Assembly: GCF_019175365.1 (NCBI RefSeq) | Contig: NZ_CP059572.1 | Location: forward strand, 8,060,001-8,124,000 | DNA from: Actinomadura graeca | GTDB taxonomy: Bacteria > Actinomycetota > Actinomycetes > Streptosporangiales > Streptosporangiaceae | Direction: 5' to 3' | Length of the DNA stretch: 64,000 bases | Part shown: positions 51,551 to 60,777 of the stretch, in pieces | How the letters are laid out: every line of letters begins with the position of its first letter | Position numbering within the stretch: the stretch's first letter is position 1 | Program-made: the position numbers and the translations under genes | Notes under the pieces: generated by a model | What the model saw: only the letters and a program-made list of their open reading frames with translations | The model's database searches: none | What the model was told of the DNA's origin: nothing

Positions 51551-51885
51551 CCTGGACGGCCGACGAGGTGTGCGCGCGGACCTGCGCCGGACGGGCTGCG
51601 GCGGCCGCCGGGACGCCGTCGAGGGAATCGTCTCGTGGCTGACCGAGCAGGAATCGGTCCCCGCGCCCTGAGTCCATGGGCCCACCGGACGAGCCGGAGG
51701 GCGGCGAGCCGGGCGCGGAACCGTACCCGGGAACAGAGGCGCGGGCCCGCATCCAGAAAAGGATCAGGAATTGTTTCGTGCGGCGCTTGTAGATGACCAC
51801 GGTTCCAGGTCGGCGTGAGCGTGTTTTAACACGCCGGTGACAAAGCGGACGCAACCGCGAAACGGCTTCCGATGAGGATCGGCTC

Positions 51886-52201
51886 ATGGACGACGAAGGA
51901 GACGCGCCCGCGAGGTCCGCGATGGCGGACTGCGTGCAGGTGGTCCCTCTTCCGGACCTTCGAGGGCGAGCTGTTCGCCACGCCCGACCTCGGCCTGTTC
52001 AGCGACGCGTACGTGATATCGCGAGGGATCCTCGGTACCCGCGGCACCGTTCCCGCCGTCGCCTCGCCCATGTTCAAGCGGGTCTGCGACTCGCGCACCG
52101 GATGCTGCCTGGGCGAGCCGGCGCTGCCCACCTTCGTGATCCGGCGGGTCCCGGACGGAGACCGCGTGGAGGTGGCGCTTCCGTATGAAGACCGAGAGTG
52201 A
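51886..52201 (+). pseudogene. nirD: Nitrite reductase small subunit remnant
   Basis: The C-terminal two thirds of NirD is readable: LFRTFEGELFATPDLGLFSD, AYVISRGILGTRGTVPAVAS and PMFKRVCDSRTGCCLGEP, ending just after VEVALP. A normal N-terminal start (MDDEGDAPARSAMADCVQVV) is in another frame, and roughly 30 residues with the first beta-strands are missing between the two. The Rieske-like fold would be incomplete, and no nirB lies in the window. Its 3' end overlaps the start of the HemD-type regulator by 17 bases. Confidence 0.75.
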
Positions 52202-53375
52202 GCCCCTCGCCGGATTCGCCGTCGGCGTGACGGCCGCCCGCCGCCACGAGGAACTGGCCGCGCTGCTGGAACGCCGCGGGGCCCGGGTCGTCAGCGCTCC
52301 CGCGATCCGGCTGGTCCCGCTCGCGGACGACGCCGCTCTGGTCCGGGCCACCGCCGAATGCGTCGGCCGCCCGCCCGACCATGTGGTCATCACCACCGGC
52401 ATCGGGTTCCGGGCCTGGCTGGAGACCGCCGACGGCCGGGGGATGCACGACGGGCTGATCGACGCGCTCGGCCGCGCGGGCATCCTGGCCCGCGGCCCCG
52501 AGGCGCGCGGCGCGATCCGTCAGGTTGGCCTGAAGGAGCGCTGGTCGCCGGAGTCGGAGAGCTGCGCGAAGGTGCTGAAGCACCTGCTGGAGCAGGACCT
52601 GCGAGGCAGGCGCGTGGCGCTCCAGCTGTACGGCGAGGAAGTCCCGGAGTTCCGTGAGGCACTGCGCGCGGCCGGGGCCGAGGTGATCGAGATCCCGGTG
52701 TACCGATGGTCGCGCGCCGGGGACTCCACACCGCTGCGCAGGCTGGTCGGGCAGGCGGTGGCCGGGACGGTCGACGCGATCACGTTCACCTCCGCGCCCG
52801 CGGTGGTCGCGACGCTCGCGGTGGCCGCGCAGGACGGGCTCGAAGAGCCGCTCCTGGAGGCCCTGCGCACGCGGGTCATCGCGGCCTGCGTGGGCCAGGT
52901 GACGGTGGAGCCGCTGGTCAGACGGGGCGTGCCGACGATGGAGCCGGAGCGGGCCAGGCTCGGCTCGCTGGTGCGGACGCTCGTGTCGGACCTTCCCCGG
53001 CGCCGGTCACAGCTGCTGGAGGTGCGCGGGGTCTCGCTGGAACTGCGCGGGCACGCCGTCGTGATGGACGGGCTGCTGCGTCCGATCGCCCCCGCGCCCA
53101 TGGCGATCCTGCGGGCCCTCACGCGGCGTCCCGGGCACGTGGTGTCGCGGGCCGAGCTGTGCGACGTGCTCCCGAGCCGGCTCAACGTCGGCGGCCGCCC
53201 CTGGCCACGGGACGGCCGGCCGCAAGCCGACGAGCACGCCGTGGAGATGGCGGTCGCCCGCCTGCGGCGCGGCCTAGGGCGCCCGGGAATCGTCGAGACC
53301 GTGGTCAAACGCGGTTACCGGCTGGCCTGTGACCCGCGGGTGGTCACGGTGGCCGGAGCGGACGCCGGAGGATGA
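52185..53375 (+). CDS. nnaR: HemD-like/winged-helix nitrate assimilation regulator
   Basis: A 396-residue protein. Residues about 8-265 have the uroporphyrinogen-III synthase fold (GFAVGVTAARRHEELAALLE, DHVVITTGIGFRAWLE, AITFTSAPAVVA); residues about 290-385 form an OmpR-type winged helix (PAPMAILRALTRRPGHVVSR, VEMAVARLRRGLG, VETVVKRGYRL). This fusion is that of NnaR, which works with GlnR to activate nitrate and nitrite assimilation genes in Streptomyces. The frame is intact. Its expected targets in the neighbourhood (transporter, nirBD, chelatase) are decayed, so its present role is unclear. Confidence 0.88.
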   Translation: MKTESEPLAGFAVGVTAARRHEELAALLERRGARVVSAPAIRLVPLADDAALVRATAECVGRPPDHVVITTGIGFRAWLETADGRGMHDGLIDALGRAGILARGPEARGAIRQVGLKERWSPESESCAKVLKHLLEQDLRGRRVALQLYGEEVPEFREALRAAGAEVIEIPVYRWSRAGDSTPLRRLVGQAVAGTVDAITFTSAPAVVATLAVAAQDGLEEPLLEALRTRVIAACVGQVTVEPLVRRGVPTMEPERARLGSLVRTLVSDLPRRRSQLLEVRGVSLELRGHAVVMDGLLRPIAPAPMAILRALTRRPGHVVSRAELCDVLPSRLNVGGRPWPRDGRPQADEHAVEMAVARLRRGLGRPGIVETVVKRGYRLACDPRVVTVAGADAGG

Positions 53376-53397
53376 CCGCCGGGCCGGGTGAAAGGGC

Positions 53398-53550
53398 CAC
53401 CGCGTCCCGACGCTGCTTGCGGTGGCGCGCGGCCCACGCGATCTCGCGGGCTGGCCGACGTGCGGGCGGTGGCACGGCTGCTGGACGGACGGCGCGCACC
53501 GGGTGCTGGTGGCCGCCTACCTCTTGGCGCCCGGGGACGGTGGCGCGCCC
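53398..53550 (+). pseudogene. Possible sirohydrochlorin chelatase (CbiX-type) remnant
   Basis: Just after the HemD-type regulator, two frames give GLADVRAVARLLDG and then HRVLVAAYLLAPG, which together resemble the middle of a CbiX-type chelatase, whose gene often follows this regulator in Streptomyces. The rest of the protein is missing. The match is short and judged by eye, so it could be chance. It overlaps the end of the convergent kinase gene. Confidence 0.45.
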
Positions 53551-54428
53551 TGGGAACCGAGGATCTCGCGGAGAACGTGGCGGGCGTTGGCGGAGACGAC
53601 CGGGTTGGTGTCGCGGTAATACGGGAGTTGGACGAGGGCCATGGACAGCGCCCACCCACGTCCGCGCATCCAGGTCTCGTCATCGACTTCCAGCACATCC
53701 CGGAATACGCGCCGAGCCGTGGGCGGGAGGAGGTTCCACGCGGGGATCAGGTCACAGGCGGGATCGCCGGTTCCGGCGGCGGCGAAATCCAGTACGGCGA
53801 CGAGCCTGCCTCCGGCAACGAGGAGGTTGCTGGGCATGAGGTCGCCGTGCACCCAGCAGGGGCTTGAGGTCCAAGGCGCGGCGGTGAGCGCCTCCTCCCA
53901 CGCCGCCAAGGCGGCATCGGCGTGGAAAGGCTCATCCATGTGCCGCAATTCCCCGATCGCGGTGCGCGTCTCCGCATCGACATCCGACAACGGCACACCG
54001 CGATAACTGGACGGGCCGCCGTTCGCGTCGATACCCCGCAATGCCTTGACGAATACTGCGAGGTCGCGAGCCAATGGTCCGGCCTCGGTCAGCCGCCCCT
54101 CGATCGGGTTCTCACCACTGATCCACCGGTGTACCGACCAGGCGAAGGGATACCCTTCCGCGGCTTCGCCGACCCCGACCACGGTCGGGATCGTGACGGG
54201 CAGAGCGGCCGCGAGGTGCGGTAGCCAGCGGTTCTCCCGGTTCAGCGCCTTGACCCCTCCGGCGGTGAGGGGAAGCCGTACCGTCAGCGCGTCACCGAGG
54301 CGGTAGATCGCATTGACGGTTCCGCCGGAGGCCAGCCGCTCGACGGGCAGGTCCGCCCATTGCGGGAACCGTCCGCCGACCAGCCGCCTGACGAGATCCG
54401 CGTCGATGTCCACCTCGTCCGCATGCAT
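53517..54428 (-). CDS. Aminoglycoside phosphotransferase-like (APH family) kinase
   Basis: A 303-residue protein of the APH/choline-kinase fold. The catalytic loop is CWVHGDLMPSNLLV (Asp in HGD), the metal-binding Asp is in AVLDFAAAGTGDPACDL, and the N-terminal lobe has LASGGTVNAIYRLGDALTVR. This subgroup phosphorylates small molecules, and many members do not give antibiotic resistance. ATG 54428 gives the family length; no strong ribosome site is seen. It converges on the decayed nitrate locus. Confidence 0.87.
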   Translation of the reverse strand: MHADEVDIDADLVRRLVGGRFPQWADLPVERLASGGTVNAIYRLGDALTVRLPLTAGGVKALNRENRWLPHLAAALPVTIPTVVGVGEAAEGYPFAWSVHRWISGENPIEGRLTEAGPLARDLAVFVKALRGIDANGGPSSYRGVPLSDVDAETRTAIGELRHMDEPFHADAALAAWEEALTAAPWTSSPCWVHGDLMPSNLLVAGGRLVAVLDFAAAGTGDPACDLIPAWNLLPPTARRVFRDVLEVDDETWMRGRGWALSMALVQLPYYRDTNPVVSANARHVLREILGSQGAPPSPGAKR

Positions 54429-54675
54429 CTTGACCACGCGACGAGGAGATCGCCGGGCACCTCCCACCGTCAACCGGATTACCCGGGCTCGACGCGCTTC
54501 GACGCAACACGGTCGTTCCGAGGGGCGGGACACCCGCCGGTTCGTTCCGCCCGCCGGAAAAGGGGGCTGGTTCGTCCGGCGTTCGCGGTTCACGGTGCCG
54601 GAGACGTGCAGAGGCCGGGCCGGTGACCTGGTGGTTGCGCGCCGAGGCGTGCGACGCCCAACGAAGGAGAAGGAC

Positions 54676-55024
54676 ATGAGAGCGTTCATCGCAAGAGGTG
54701 CCGTCGTGGCGTCGGCCATGGTGCTCGGGGGGACCATGGCCGCCTGGATGACGTCCGCTCAGGCCGACGGCGACAGGGGCGGGAGCCGCGTCCTCGACCT
54801 GAACGTGCGTCGAGGGCGAGAAGATCACCACCAACTGCGTGATCTCGCTCCGGCTTCCGCGGGGCGCGCTGACCGTCCAGTCCCTGTGGGTGCGGGGGGC
54901 CGATCCTCTGACCATGGCCATCACCGGTGGCACGGGCGCCTATCGCAACGCCCGGGGTGAGCTGGTGGCGACGGATATCCAGACTCCGCACGAGGCGTAC
55001 CGGCTGCGCATCCTGCTCGGCTGA
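54676..55024 (+). pseudogene. AOC-barrel-like secreted protein, frameshifted
   Basis: The reading frame begins with a ribosome site AAGGAGAAGGAC, an ATG and a signal peptide (RAFIARGAVVASAMVLGGTM), then RVLDLNVR. The remainder continues in a second frame: VEGEKITTNCVISLRLPRGA, then MAITGGTGAYRNARGELVAT, to the stop at 55024. This C-terminus matches allene-oxide-cyclase-barrel-like exported proteins of actinobacteria. About 40 residues in the middle are gone, and the frame changes at the junction, so the gene is broken. Confidence 0.75.
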
Positions 55025-55098
55025 GCTTCGGCCCTCCCGTCCGTGACCGTCACCACGACCCGCGCCCAGCACCGGCCCAGGCTCTCCAGGAGGTTCGC

Positions 55099-56547
55099 AT
55101 GACCGATCTGACGTTCCGCTCCGCGGGCGAACTCGCTGCCGCCGTCGCGGCGAAGGAGGTGTCGAGCGTCGAGCTGCTCGACCACTACCTCGCCCGGGTG
55201 GAGCGGCTCGATCCGCAGGTGAACGCCATCGTCGCCCGGGACGAGGAGGGGGCGAGGGCGGCGGCGCTGGCGGCCGACCGGGCGGTCTCGCAGGGCGGGC
55301 CGCTCGGCCGCCTGCACGGCGTCCCCGTGACGATCAAGGACAGCATCGAGGTCGCGGGCATGCGGACGACCGGAGGATCGGCCCGCTGGGGACATCACGT
55401 CTCGACCGCCGATGCCGAGGCGGTGGCGCGGCTGAAGGACGCGGGGGCCGTCGTGTTCGGCAAGTCCAACCTGCCGGCCGACGCCCGGGACTGGCAGACC
55501 TACAACGAGATCTACGGGACCACGAACAATCCGTGGGACCCGGCGCGCGGACCCGGCGGCTCGTCCGGCGGGTCCGCGGCGGCACTCGCCGCGGGGCTGA
55601 CCGGTCTGGAACTCGGCGGCGACACGGCGGGCTCGATCCGGGTGCCCGCCCACTTCTGCGGCGTCTATGGGCTGCGCCCGTCGTACGGGATCGTGCCGAG
55701 GCACGGGAGCGTCTCGGGCCATGCTCCCGGCTCGCTCGCGGAGTTCGACATGGCGGTACTCGGCCCGCTCGGCAGGCACGCCGACGACCTCGACCTGGGG
55801 CTGGACGTCCTCGCGGGGGCGGACCGGGACCACGCCCCGGCATGGCGGCTGGAACTGCCCGCGCCGAGGGCGGACACCCTGCGGGGGTTCCGGGTCGCGG
55901 CCTGGCTGGACGACCCGTTCTGCCCCGTCGACGGCGAGCCGGCCGCGATCATGCAGGCCGTGCTGGAGGCGGTGCGCGCCGAGGGCGCCGCCGTGGCCGA
56001 GCGCGCCGGGCCGGTCGGGCTCGAAGAGACGATGGCCCTCTATCTGCCGTTGCTGATGGCGCAGAGCGGGCTGATCGAACCGGAGGAGTCGTACGCCGCG
56101 CTTCTGGGGCTCGCCGCGGCGGAGGGTGCCGAGGGCGGGTTCGCATCGGACATGACGGTCGGCTTCCGTGACTGGCACGCGCTCGATGAACGGCGGCAAC
56201 ACTCCCGCCGCCGCTGGGCCGGGTTCTTCCGGGACGTCGATGTGCTCCTGTGCCCGGTGAGCCCCACGGCCGCCTTCCCCCACGACCAGCGGCCCGATCC
56301 CGGCTGGTCCGTCCGGACCCTCAAGGTCAACGGCACCGACCGGGCGTATGGCGAGATGCTCACGTGGGTGGCGCCGGCGTCGGTCAACTACCTGCCCGCG
56401 GCGGTGGCGCCTGCCGGGACGACCCGGGACGGGCTTCCGGTCGGCATCCAGGTGATAGCGCCCTACCTGCACGACCGCACAGCGGTCCGGTTCGTCCAGT
56501 GCCTCGCCGAGGTGATCGGCGGGTTCCGGCGTCCGCCGGGATTCTGA
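55099..56547 (+). CDS. Amidase signature family hydrolase
   Basis: A 482-residue amidase. The triad is Lys80 (VTIKDS), Ser155 (PGGSSGG) and Ser179 (TAGSIR). The nucleophile segment reads GGDTAGSIR, where Ala replaces the more usual Gly. It is cytoplasmic, since no signal peptide is visible. AGGAGG six bases from the ATG fixes the start. It differs clearly from the amidase at 11539 and has no small partner gene. Amide, nitrile-derived amide or aryl-amide substrates are all possible. Confidence 0.9.
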   Translation: MTDLTFRSAGELAAAVAAKEVSSVELLDHYLARVERLDPQVNAIVARDEEGARAAALAADRAVSQGGPLGRLHGVPVTIKDSIEVAGMRTTGGSARWGHHVSTADAEAVARLKDAGAVVFGKSNLPADARDWQTYNEIYGTTNNPWDPARGPGGSSGGSAAALAAGLTGLELGGDTAGSIRVPAHFCGVYGLRPSYGIVPRHGSVSGHAPGSLAEFDMAVLGPLGRHADDLDLGLDVLAGADRDHAPAWRLELPAPRADTLRGFRVAAWLDDPFCPVDGEPAAIMQAVLEAVRAEGAAVAERAGPVGLEETMALYLPLLMAQSGLIEPEESYAALLGLAAAEGAEGGFASDMTVGFRDWHALDERRQHSRRRWAGFFRDVDVLLCPVSPTAAFPHDQRPDPGWSVRTLKVNGTDRAYGEMLTWVAPASVNYLPAAVAPAGTTRDGLPVGIQVIAPYLHDRTAVRFVQCLAEVIGGFRRPPGF

Positions 56548-56782
56548 CCCGCGCCATTGGTCCGGCCTGGCGGTCGGAATTCACGCGGAAAAACGTGCCT
56601 TGAAATTTTGGATCACCGTCTCGGGTGGCGCCGGCATCCCCTTCATGACTGTCGTTTCTTACGAGCCATTGATAAACGAGGTCATTCACCCGGTGGACGA
56701 CGTCCGCTCGCTCAGAAACCGCCGAAACGTGCACTGGTGAAATTACTCTCCGGACTGCCCGATCCCCCGCAGAGGAGTGGAC

Positions 56783-58174
56783 ATGTCCCCAACCAGAAGC
56801 GTGCTCGCGGCCGCCTTGACGGGCGTCCTCGGCGCGTCCGCCCTGGTGGCGCTCACGCTGTCCGGCGGCGCCGCGTCGGCGGCCGTGCAGACCTTCACCC
56901 CCGTGGCCGACACGCACGTCGCCGGCGACGCCGCCGGCAGCAACTTCGGCACGGCCGGAACCCTCGGGATCGACAACTCGCCGGTCAAGAGGACCTTCCT
57001 CAAGTTCACCGTCAGCGGCGTCACCGGGACGGTCGGCAGCGTGAAGCTGCGCGTGCACACCGACGACTCCGCCGGAGCCGTCAGCAACAACGGCGGCACC
57101 TTCAAGGCCATGACCGACACCGCGTGGTCCGAGACCGGGGTGACCTACGACGACCAGCCCGCCATCAACGGCGCCACGCTCGGCTCGCTCGGCTCGGTGG
57201 CGCGCAACACCTGGTACGAGGTCGACGTGACGTCGCTGGTCACCGGCAACGGGACGTACAGCATCGGCGTCACCTCCTCCAGCGGCGACGGCGCGGACTA
57301 CGACTCCCGTGAGGCCGGGGCGCTCGCGCCGCAGCTCGTCGTCACCACCGCGACCACGCCCCCGCCGGGCGGCGACCCGGTGCTGGTCGGCGCCGGCGAC
57401 ATCAGCAACTCCGGCTCCGGGGACACCGCCACCGCGGCGCTGCTCGACAACATTCCCGGGACGGTCTTCACCGCCGGCGACAACGTCTACGACAACGGCA
57501 CGGCGAGCGAATTCACCACCTACTACAACCCGACCTGGGGACGGCACAAGGCGCGCACCCGCCCGTCGCCCGGCAACCACGACTACAACACCAGCGGCGC
57601 GACGGGCTACTACGGCTACTTCGGCGCCGCCGCCGGTGACCCGTCCAAGGGCTACTACTCCTACGACATCGGCTCGAATTGGCACGTGGTCGCGCTCAAT
57701 TCCAACTGCGGGTCGATCAGCGGCGGCTGCGGCGCGGGCGGCGCCCAGGAGCAGTGGCTGCGGGCCGACCTCGCCGCCAATGCCAGGCCCTGCACCATCG
57801 CCTACTGGCACCACCCCCGGTGGACGTCCGGCGCCAACCACGCCCCCAGCACCGCGGTGGGCCCGCTCGTCCAGGCGCTCTACGACAACAACGCCGACGT
57901 CATCGTCACCGGCCACAACCACCAGTACGAGCGGTTCGCGCCGATGAACCCGAGTGGCGCCTCCGACCCCGCGCGCGGCATCCGGGAGTTCGTCGCCGGG
58001 ATGGGCGGGGCGAGCCACTACGCCTTCGGCACCATCCAGCCCAACAGCCAGGCCCGCAACAGCGACACCTACGGCGTCCTCAAGCTGACGCTGCACTCCG
58101 GCAGCTACGACTGGCAGTTCGTCCCCGAGGCCGGCAAGACCTACGCCGACAGCGGCACCACCAGCTGTCACTGA
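56783..58174 (+). CDS. Secreted metallophosphatase with N-terminal DNRLRE/CBM96-like domain
   Basis: A 463-residue exported enzyme. The signal peptide covers about 1-34. A beta-sandwich of the DNRLRE/CBM96 type follows (FTPVADTHV, NFGTAGTLGIDNSPVKRTFL, to about residue 195). After a Pro/Gly linker comes a calcineurin-like phosphoesterase with all metal motifs: GAGDIS, TAGDNVYD, SPGNHDY and VTGHNHQYER. It probably releases phosphate from organic esters outside the cell. GAGGAG five bases before ATG 56783 sets the start. Confidence 0.9.
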   Translation: MSPTRSVLAAALTGVLGASALVALTLSGGAASAAVQTFTPVADTHVAGDAAGSNFGTAGTLGIDNSPVKRTFLKFTVSGVTGTVGSVKLRVHTDDSAGAVSNNGGTFKAMTDTAWSETGVTYDDQPAINGATLGSLGSVARNTWYEVDVTSLVTGNGTYSIGVTSSSGDGADYDSREAGALAPQLVVTTATTPPPGGDPVLVGAGDISNSGSGDTATAALLDNIPGTVFTAGDNVYDNGTASEFTTYYNPTWGRHKARTRPSPGNHDYNTSGATGYYGYFGAAAGDPSKGYYSYDIGSNWHVVALNSNCGSISGGCGAGGAQEQWLRADLAANARPCTIAYWHHPRWTSGANHAPSTAVGPLVQALYDNNADVIVTGHNHQYERFAPMNPSGASDPARGIREFVAGMGGASHYAFGTIQPNSQARNSDTYGVLKLTLHSGSYDWQFVPEAGKTYADSGTTSCH

Positions 58175-58180
58175 TCGTCC

Positions 58181-58208
58181 GGGCCCGGCACGGCGACGTG
58201 CCGGGCCC
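58181..58208 (+). terminator. Terminator hairpin after the phosphatase gene
   Basis: Perfect 12-base arms (58181-58192 and 58197-58208) enclose a GCGA tetraloop. The hairpin starts six bases past the phosphatase stop and ends 15 bases before the next start, so it separates the two rightward genes. No U tract follows. Confidence 0.8.
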
Positions 58209-58223
58209 TCCCGAGGAGCCGGT

Positions 58224-59444
58224 GTGTACCTGTCCACCCTTTCGCGCCCGGCGGCCGGGGGCCGCGCGGGCCCCGTCGCGGCCAACGTCGTCGCCCTGGG
58301 CGCCGTCAGCCTGATCACCGACGTCTCCGCCGAGATGGTCACCGCGATCCTGCCGCTCTACCTCGTGGTGGGCCTGCAGTTCAGCCCCGCCGCCTATGGC
58401 GCCGTCGACGGCGTCTACACCGGGGCCACGGTGCTGCTCCGGCTGGTCGGCGGCTACGTGGCCGACCTCTCCGACCGGCGCAAGCCCGTGGCGTTCCTCG
58501 GCTACGGCATGTCCGCCGTCGCCAAGCTCGGCCTGCTCGCGGCGGCGGGCTCCGGCGTCGGGATCGGCCTCGCCATCACCGCTGACCGCGCGGGCAAGGG
58601 CCTGCGCACCGCACCGCGGGACGCGCTCATCACGCTGTGCACCCCGCCCGAACACCTCGGCCGGGCCTTCGGCGTCCACCGGACGATGGACGCCGCCGGG
58701 GCCTTCGCGGGCCCGCTCGTCGCGCTGGCCGTCCTCGCCGCGGCGCCAGGCTCCTATGACTCGGTCATCATGACGAGCTTCTGCGTCGCCCTCCTCGGCG
58801 TGATGGTCCTCGCGCTCTTCGTCCGCGACACCCCCGGCCCGAAGCCGCCCCGCGAGGCACTGCGATGGCGGGCCCTGCTGGGCGGGCCCGGCGCGAAGCG
58901 GCTGGTCCCCGCGTCCTGCCTGCTCGGGCTGGCCACGATCGGCGACGGCTTCACCTACCTGCTGCTGCAGAAGCGCGCGGATCTCGCGCTCGGCTGGTTC
59001 CCGCTGCTCGCGGTCGCCACGAGCGGCGTCTACCTGCTCCTCGCCACGCCCGCGGGCATGCTCGCCGACCGGATCGGGCGGATGCCCGTGGTGCTCGGCG
59101 GCTACCTGACCCTCACCGCCACCTACCTGCTGCTCGCCGGGGCACCCGGCGGGCTCTGGCTCGTCGGCGCCGTCGTCGTCCTGCACGGGACGTTCTACGC
59201 CGCGACCGACGGAGGGCAGATCGCGCTCGCCGCGCCGCTGCTGCCGCCCGGGCTGCGGACGACCGGCATCGCGCTGGTCCAGAGCGGGCAGGCCACCGCC
59301 TACCTCGTCTCCTCGGTGCTCTTCGGCGTGGCATGGCAGCTGTGGGGGATCCGTCCCGCCCTCCTCACCGCCGCGGTGATCAGCGTCATCGCCCTCGCCG
59401 GAACCGCCGTCCTGCTCCGTCCCTCCGCAAAGGCGACACCATGA
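58224..59444 (+). CDS. MFS transporter
   Basis: A 406-residue major facilitator transporter with about 12 hydrophobic segments. Motif A appears between spans 2 and 3 as GGYVADLSDRRKP, and the mid-protein repeat is in GMLADRIGRMP. The segment LITDVSAEMVTAILPLYLV at the start and DRAGKGLRTAPRDALI are typical of an MFS group without assigned substrates. The GTG at 58224 has GAGGAG about eight bases upstream; GTG 58222 is out of frame. It overlaps the next gene as ATGA. Confidence 0.88.
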   Translation: MYLSTLSRPAAGGRAGPVAANVVALGAVSLITDVSAEMVTAILPLYLVVGLQFSPAAYGAVDGVYTGATVLLRLVGGYVADLSDRRKPVAFLGYGMSAVAKLGLLAAAGSGVGIGLAITADRAGKGLRTAPRDALITLCTPPEHLGRAFGVHRTMDAAGAFAGPLVALAVLAAAPGSYDSVIMTSFCVALLGVMVLALFVRDTPGPKPPREALRWRALLGGPGAKRLVPASCLLGLATIGDGFTYLLLQKRADLALGWFPLLAVATSGVYLLLATPAGMLADRIGRMPVVLGGYLTLTATYLLLAGAPGGLWLVGAVVVLHGTFYAATDGGQIALAAPLLPPGLRTTGIALVQSGQATAYLVSSVLFGVAWQLWGIRPALLTAAVISVIALAGTAVLLRPSAKATP

Positions 59445-60400
59445 ACCTGCGCTCCCGCGTCATCGCCCTGACGGCCTCGGCCGTGGTCCTGGTCGTGGCG
59501 GCCGTCCTCTACACGGTCTTCCACGGCGCCCGACCCGCTCCCGCCAACGACGGGGCCGCCGGACGGCACCTCCAGCTCCTCACCAACGGCCGCCTCTCGT
59601 ACACGCTCCCCGCAGGCCCGCGCAAGGTGACGCCGGTCGAGTGCGACCGGGCCTACGCGGCCGCCGGGACGGTCGCCTGCCTGCGGCCGGTCGGTGCGCT
59701 GAGCTCCGGCGCGCTGGTCGTCATGGACGCCCGCCTGCGTGAACGGCGGCGGATCCCGCTCACCGGGTTCCCCAACCGCCTGCGGGTGTCGGCCAGCGGA
59801 CGGATGGTCGCCTGGACGCTCTTCATCGACGGCCACTCGTACGCGACCACCGGGTTCTCCACCCAGGCGGGCATCCTCGACACCCGCTCCGGCCACCTCG
59901 TCAAGACCCTGGAGGACTTCACGATCACCAAGGACGGCGTCCCGTACCGCAACAAGGACGTCAACTTCTGGGGCGTCACCTTCACCGCCGACGACAACCG
60001 CTTCTACGCGACGCTGTCGACCGGCGGGCACCGCTACCTCGTCCAAGGCGACCTCGCGGCCCGGACGATCCGGACGCTCGCGGGCAACGTCGAATGCCCG
60101 TCCCTGTCACCGGACGGCACCCGCCTGGCCTACAAGGCGGCCGTCGGCGGCGACCCGAAGCGAGGCTGGCGCCTGTCCACGCTCGACCTCGCCACACTCA
60201 GGACCACCCGGCTCGCCGAGAGCCGGAGCGTCGACGACCAGCCGGTCTGGCTGGACGAGCGCACGATCGCCTACGCCCTCCAGCTCAGCGACGGGACCAA
60301 CCAGACCTGGACGGTCCCCGCCTCCGGGCCCGGCGGCCCGCGCCTCCTCCTCAGCAACGCCAACTCGGTCTCCCCGCCCCCGGACGACGCCTCCCCCTGA
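59441..60400 (+). CDS. Membrane-anchored beta-propeller-like protein (TolB/WD40 type)
   Basis: A 319-residue protein with one N-terminal membrane anchor (IALTASAVVLVVAAVLYTVF), then repeating beta strands with the TolB-like motif CPSLSPDGTRLAYKAAVGG and DQPVWLDERTIAYAL. It probably folds as a propeller outside the membrane. The ATG shares ATGA with the MFS gene, so the two proteins may work together, for example as transporter and extracellular sensor or assembly factor. No enzymatic motif was seen. Confidence 0.78.
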   Translation: MNLRSRVIALTASAVVLVVAAVLYTVFHGARPAPANDGAAGRHLQLLTNGRLSYTLPAGPRKVTPVECDRAYAAAGTVACLRPVGALSSGALVVMDARLRERRRIPLTGFPNRLRVSASGRMVAWTLFIDGHSYATTGFSTQAGILDTRSGHLVKTLEDFTITKDGVPYRNKDVNFWGVTFTADDNRFYATLSTGGHRYLVQGDLAARTIRTLAGNVECPSLSPDGTRLAYKAAVGGDPKRGWRLSTLDLATLRTTRLAESRSVDDQPVWLDERTIAYALQLSDGTNQTWTVPASGPGGPRLLLSNANSVSPPPDDASP

Positions 60401-60777
60401 GGGCGTGAGTGACGCGGTTCAGGCGGCCGGGCCGGGAATGAAGCCGCGGTGGCCGCACATTGACGTCGCCCGGCACCCGATGATCCTGGAGTGCGACTTC
60501 GGAAGTCGAAAAGGGGAAAATTGCGGATTGCACCTTAATTCGTGCTATTTCCGCCTGGTTGTGAGAACCCGCATGGAGTTCCGTCCCGGTGCCTGTCCGT
60601 GAGCGACCACGACCGCATCGTCGCCGCCGACCACGGACCACCGGGTAAACCCGCGCCGCCCGACGTGCTCCTTAGCGTAAGGTCCGCGCCGGACTGAGGG
60701 TTTTGGTCGCTCAGGACCGCATGCGGTCCCCATGCCTTGCATCCATTCCTTCTGGGCATGAACCGTGATGAGCGGCC
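60401..60777. other. Intergenic region without a recognised gene
   Basis: About 375 bases between the propeller gene and the MBL-fold gene. The stretch near 60500-60560 is AT-richer than the surroundings and may hold the promoter of the downstream gene. Short frames through it show no family pattern. No strong hairpin or repeat was found. Confidence 0.45.
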
